From NCBI GenBank assembly GCA_021736545.1, contig JAIPFS010000088.1, positions 1 to 6,407 of the forward strand: a DNA stretch of 6,407 nucleotides, read 5' to 3'. Of the stretch, positions 3,622 to 6,407 are shown piece by piece. The stretch's first letter is position 1. Each line of letters starts with the position of its first letter. This DNA is from Spirochaetia bacterium (GTDB lineage: Bacteria > Spirochaetota > Spirochaetia > PWKH01). The translations under genes were made by a program, and so were the position numbers. The notes below the pieces were generated by a model that saw only the letters and a list, made by a program, of their open reading frames with translations, was not told the DNA's origin and ran no database searches.

Positions 3622-5940
3622 CTACTCCTTTATATTGTCAGAAATTGCAATTCGCCCCGCATTCAAAGTACCGAAAACTGTTGCCGCAAGCACTGCTGCC
3701 GTCAAAAGCAGAGGAAAAAGAAAATACGCTGAAAGGGGATTAACAACAAAATCAAATGACGCTGCTCCAAAAAGGGAAAGAGCCCCTTCAACAAGTGTTT
3801 CTCCCAGCGTATTAGCCAAAAGCGTACCGAGAAAAACAGCGATAACCAGAACAAAAATTGAACGGGCAGCATACTGGATCATAATATCCAAGTTTGTAAA
3901 CCCGAAGGTTTTCATAACAGCAATGGAATACCTATCTTTTACTGCAAGCATTCTCATGAACAGCAAGGTTATGAGAATCGCAATAATCAGAGAAACCGCA
4001 ACCGCTGCATGAGCTGCCTTTCCTACTGAACGTATCGTCGAGCCGAATGTTTTGAAAATATATTCGTCAATTCCGGAAACTTTTGCAAATAAAAACATAT
4101 CCGCATATTCCTGTACTTTTTTTTCTACTATCGCGTTTTCAGTAAACTCCGCACTGACAACACTCCACATTATATCTTCAGAGCTGCTGCTGAACGTTGC
4201 TTTTGCTGTTTTTCCGCCGTTAGTCACATCTGAATATGTCCCGCTTACAGTTAGCGATACCTCTTCATCATCTACTAGCAATGTAAGATTGTCACCAATC
4301 CCCTTTTCCAGCTCATTGGCATTCATAACAGAAAGAGCAATTTCATCGTCTGCAGCAGGAGCCCTCCCCTCTGCATAATTCAGAGGAAACACCGAATGGT
4401 CCCCCATCTCAATTTTTAAACGTTCTTCCGTACCATCATCCATCTTTACGCTAAACGTTTTTGTGATAAGTTCAGCATATGATGATACTGCATCATCCTG
4501 CTCCATGGTCTTCGCAATTTCCGCAGTCTTTTCAAGCTTATTATCCGTCTGCTGAATATCAATACGCATGTCGCAGTCGCCGATACCCATGTAGGAGACG
4601 AAATCTTCTGAAGAAATGGTGTTGTGGAGATTCTGCGGAACTATAATGATGAATACTGCAAGTACAAGAACCACCAGCATGGTAAGATACAGCCTCTTCC
4701 GCACAAAAACATCTTTAAACCCAAGAAATACATTTATCCCCAGCAGTCTATTCTCACTCAGAAGGAAACGCTTCGACCCGGCGGGTTTCTGCTGTGAAAT
4801 ACCGAAGCGGACTGCCTCTGCCGGTGATATGTATTTGAATCGCTTCAGCAGCCGGTTGACATAAGCGATAACTGCAAGGAACACAAGAATAATACTCACA
4901 ATTCCAAACAGCAAAGCCAGATATGCATGATCGCTTTCACCCATATACAGTCGTATATTTTCAAGCATTATCCCCCGGAAGGCAAAGGAGACGGCAAAGC
5001 CTAAGACGCAGCCTAAAGCAGCCAGGGCAGCATATTCTCCAAGATATATCTTCTTTATATCGGACACATGCAGCCCGATAGCTTTCATAACGCCGATTTC
5101 CCGATAGTCATCTTCAATTTTTGCTATAAGCGTGAAACGGATACAGAGAAAAGCTATTGCAACTACAAGCGCACTGATAAGCAGAACCACCGCTATCATT
5201 ATTCCGTCAGAAATGGCATTCATCATTTTGAAAAGCGGATACGTAATCGTCGGCCCATTCGCATCAATATCTGCAGAGATATAGGCAGATTCAAAAGCAC
5301 CGAGGTCTGCCTGATCCTTTAAACGGAATTCTATCAGGTACTCAATACTTCCAGCATCTTCAATTTCAGCAAAATCCTGCTCATTAACAAGAAAGCGCTT
5401 TGAAGATGCAAGCAGCGAGTTCATTTGAGAATCCCGAAGAAACCCCGCTACTCTCAGTTTCTTGTCGACCACGGTCATTATATCGCCGATTTCTGCTGAG
5501 CCGTCCTGCATATAGCATAACGGCACATAGATCTCCCCGGCAGATACCTGAATAACATTTCCTTCCAGATCAAGCAGATAATCAAATTTTTCACTCTGCA
5601 CAGATAAGCCGTTATCCTGAACGCTGTCAGCAAGCGTCTGCTCTTCAAAGATAAACTCTGAACCCTCAAGGTTGAGAAATTCAAGTATCTGAAACTCCTC
5701 AATCTCATTATGATGCTCTACAAAGTCTGACAAACGTGCAGAATCCAGTTCTCCTGAATGCATCTGCATAAAATGGGGTGTTTCTGCTTGTCTCATCATA
5801 CTTTCAATTGCACCTGAAAGATTGACAATGAGTACAGCCGCTAGAGAAACAAGCATCGCCGCCGCCGCAATAAATATCATTGTTGTCAGCGTGACAGCTT
5901 TGTTTCTTTTCACGTCATTGCGGATAATACTTAGATACAT
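3622..5940 (-). CDS. FtsX-type ABC transporter permease, two-domain, 8 TM segments
   Basis: I place the start at ATG 5940 (772 residues, MYLSIIRNDVKRNKAV), because GGAG (5947-5950) lies 6 bases upstream. The in-frame ATG at 5952 (776 residues) has no ribosome binding site and itself overlaps the GGAG. Numbered from 5940, TM1 is about 18-41, followed by an extracytoplasmic domain of about 200 residues. Three TMs (about 246-272, 303-323, 340-362) form the first FtsX unit, with the cytoplasmic DDYREIGVMKAIGL motif (277-290). TM5 (about 417-436) opens the second half: another domain of about 200 residues, then TM6-8 (about 645-665, 693-711, 738-759) with the matching DRYSIAVMKTFGF motif (669-681). 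This doubled architecture matches large Bacillota FtsX-like permeases. It is the membrane partner of the downstream ATPase. Cargo, or whether it moves any cargo, is unknown. Confidence 0.93.
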   Translation of the reverse strand: MYLSIIRNDVKRNKAVTLTTMIFIAAAAMLVSLAAVLIVNLSGAIESMMRQAETPHFMQMHSGELDSARLSDFVEHHNEIEEFQILEFLNLEGSEFIFEEQTLADSVQDNGLSVQSEKFDYLLDLEGNVIQVSAGEIYVPLCYMQDGSAEIGDIMTVVDKKLRVAGFLRDSQMNSLLASSKRFLVNEQDFAEIEDAGSIEYLIEFRLKDQADLGAFESAYISADIDANGPTITYPLFKMMNAISDGIMIAVVLLISALVVAIAFLCIRFTLIAKIEDDYREIGVMKAIGLHVSDIKKIYLGEYAALAALGCVLGFAVSFAFRGIMLENIRLYMGESDHAYLALLFGIVSIILVFLAVIAYVNRLLKRFKYISPAEAVRFGISQQKPAGSKRFLLSENRLLGINVFLGFKDVFVRKRLYLTMLVVLVLAVFIIIVPQNLHNTISSEDFVSYMGIGDCDMRIDIQQTDNKLEKTAEIAKTMEQDDAVSSYAELITKTFSVKMDDGTEERLKIEMGDHSVFPLNYAEGRAPAADDEIALSVMNANELEKGIGDNLTLLVDDEEVSLTVSGTYSDVTNGGKTAKATFSSSSEDIMWSVVSAEFTENAIVEKKVQEYADMFLFAKVSGIDEYIFKTFGSTIRSVGKAAHAAVAVSLIIAILITLLFMRMLAVKDRYSIAVMKTFGFTNLDIMIQYAARSIFVLVIAVFLGTLLANTLGETLVEGALSLFGAASFDFVVNPLSAYFLFPLLLTAAVLAATVFGTLNAGRIAISDNIKE

Positions 5941-5946
5941 AGAGCT

Positions 5947-5950
5947 CTCC
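5947..5950 (-). promoter_or_regulatory. Ribosome binding site deciding the permease start
   Basis: GGAG on the minus strand is 6 bases before ATG 5940-5938. The upstream in-frame ATG (5952) is preceded by CCTGAAA, with no Shine-Dalgarno match, and would add only MESS. Confidence 0.65.
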
Positions 5951-5985
5951 ATTTTCAGGTTTCAGAAATTCATATAAAGTTCGAT

Positions 5986-6053
5986 TGGTGTATATTTAAA
6001 ACTTGTATCATACATAAAATAAAGAAAACAAGCTCAACCAAATGGTGTATAAT
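5986..6053. repeat. Direct repeat TGGTGTATAWT upstream of the permease operon
   Basis: TGGTGTATATT (5986-5996) and TGGTGTATAAT (6043-6053) share 10 of 11 bases and lie 57 bp apart in the gap before the transporter operon. Minus-strand reading gives TATACACCA, which could supply -10-like TATACA or be a pair of regulator binding sites. The plus-strand second copy contains TATAAT. Confidence 0.45.
6007..6037 (-). promoter_or_regulatory. Candidate promoter of the permease-ATPase operon
   Basis: On the minus strand TTGAGC (plus 6032-6037) and TATGAT (plus 6007-6012) are 19 bases apart. The -10 matches five of six positions and the -35 four, but the spacing is long. An alternative is TTGTGT (6068-6073) with TATACA (6046-6051) at 16 bases. 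The leader would be about 60-100 nt. Confidence 0.3.
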
Positions 6054-6096
6054 GAATTAACGACAAAACACAATGCAGCAGAAGGGTGACCTTGAT

Positions 6097-6177
6097 ATGT
6101 CCTCATTCTACAACAGATATCTTGTCCAGCACAGGGAGAACCGTACTAGCTGGAAAATTTTTCCTGCCAATCGATGA
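6097..6177 (+). CDS. Short ORF of 26 codons, possible gene remnant
   Basis: ATG at 6097 is preceded by GAAGGGTGA (6081-6089), a fair ribosome binding site at about 7 bases, and TATAAT occurs at 6048-6053 without a recognisable -35. The product reads MSSFYNRYLVQHRENRTSWK and ends a few residues later at TGA 6175-6177. The FYxRYLxxHRxN pattern is faintly like the beginning of DUF962/Mpo1-like membrane proteins, but the later conserved residues of that family are absent. It may be the 5' end of a disrupted gene, a small peptide gene or chance. No continuation is visible in the other plus-strand frames. Confidence 0.2.
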   Translation: MSSFYNRYLVQHRENRTSWKIFPANR

Positions 6178-6407
6178 TCTGATTAGAGTTTCTTGTAGTT
6201 TTTTGTAAAGTCGTCAGGTATGCTCTACTCCTAAGGATAAAACTCTGAGTGAAGGATCCCTGGTATGAGTTATTTTGACTAACTGTATCTCCAAGCAGCA
6301 GGGATTGCAGCGAAAATGGCCCCGGATTCCCGGCGGCGCGGAGCAAGCCGAAAAAGGAAGCCGGGATATGGCCATTGCAGCGGAAAGCCCGGGCCCGCCG
6401 AAAACTG
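6178..6407. other. Non-coding stretch shifting into GC-rich repetitive DNA
   Basis: From about 6178 to 6300 I see neither a gene nor clear signals. From about 6300 to the window end the base composition becomes visibly GC-rich, unlike the AT-rich intergenic gaps elsewhere. Together with the preceding bases, no convincing complete gene is present after 5953. A 66-codon ORF on the minus strand (6146-6346) reads through both sections and has no recognisable domain. Confidence 0.6.
6304..6407. repeat. GC-rich imperfect tandem repeat with a long hairpin
   Basis: ATTGCAGCG occurs at 6304-6312 and 6374-6382, and GCCGAAAA at 6347-6354 and 6397-6404, in the same order. This suggests two related units of unequal length, the second running off the edge. 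Between the first words, ATGGCC (6316-6321) pairs with GGCCAT (6370-6375) and TCCCGGC (6328-6334) with GCCGGGA (6360-6366). Together they form a 13-bp interrupted stem with a 25-nt loop. ATGGCCAT (6368-6375) is itself palindromic. It resembles a REP- or MITE-type intergenic repeat; an insertion-sequence end is possible but unproven. Confidence 0.55.

Noticed and set aside
3523..5708. ORFs inside the transporter genes (3523-3732, 3590-4012, 4052-4378, 4616-4864, 5068-5322, 5478-5708)
   Set aside because: All overlap the well-supported permease or ATPase reading frames and look like antisense or shifted translations.
6146..6346. Minus-strand ORF of 66 codons
   Set aside because: It spans both the AT-rich stretch and the GC-rich repeat, has no recognised domain, and its N-terminal codons are simply a translation of the repeat.
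6304..6382. 9-bp direct repeats as target-site duplication of an insertion
   Set aside because: The second ATTGCAGCG overlaps the hairpin arm and is followed by further shared repeat words, so a tandem repeat unit explains it better; no transposase is present.
1..6407. CRISPR array, tRNA, rRNA or riboswitch
   Set aside because: No regularly spaced repeats, tRNA cloverleaf or conserved rRNA stretches were seen, and no leader resembled a riboswitch class I could name.

Overview
This window shows an ordinary bacterial chromosomal neighbourhood with moderate base composition, AT-rich intergenic gaps and strong Shine-Dalgarno sequences (GGAGG or AAGGAG). Two genes use GTG starts. The gene families (BceA/MacB-like ATPase with a large FtsX permease, LacI regulator with a glucoamylase-like gene, RelB-like antitoxin) fit a low-to-mid GC Bacillota member, perhaps a clostridium. 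A spirochaete cannot be excluded. There is no rRNA, tRNA, phage gene, complete insertion sequence or CRISPR array.

Positions 1-1424 (all minus strand) form a carbohydrate-use module: the first 58 codons of a GH15 glucoamylase-like gene, cut by the window edge, and behind it a LacI-family repressor. Both upstream regions carry the same 14-base palindrome, CGTAAACGCTTACG, each next to a second overlapping site 12-13 bp away. The lacI promoter is very clear, with TTGACA and TATTCT spaced 16 bases apart and operators over the predicted transcription start. This implies autorepression and co-control of the GH15 gene.

Positions 1425-2480 (plus strand) hold a divergently transcribed predicted lipoprotein with an alpha/beta-hydrolase fold and a visible Ser-Asp-His triad. 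A 9-bp inverted repeat lies in its upstream region.

Positions 2481-5952 (minus strand) hold a two-gene ABC transporter operon, with an 8-TM FtsX-type permease followed 3 nt later by its ATPase. Downstream is a small ribbon-helix-helix antitoxin-like gene with its own ribosome binding site and no toxin beside it.

Positions 5953-6407 contain no convincing complete gene. They hold the transporter's upstream region with a repeated TGGTGTATAWT motif, a 26-codon ORF that may be a gene remnant, and a GC-rich repetitive, hairpin-forming tract running off the window end.

No clearly new multi-gene system is visible. The best leads are the 9-G homopolymer between the -35 and -10 elements of the putative GH15 promoter, the paired operators, the orphan antitoxin and the GC-rich structured repeat at the right edge.
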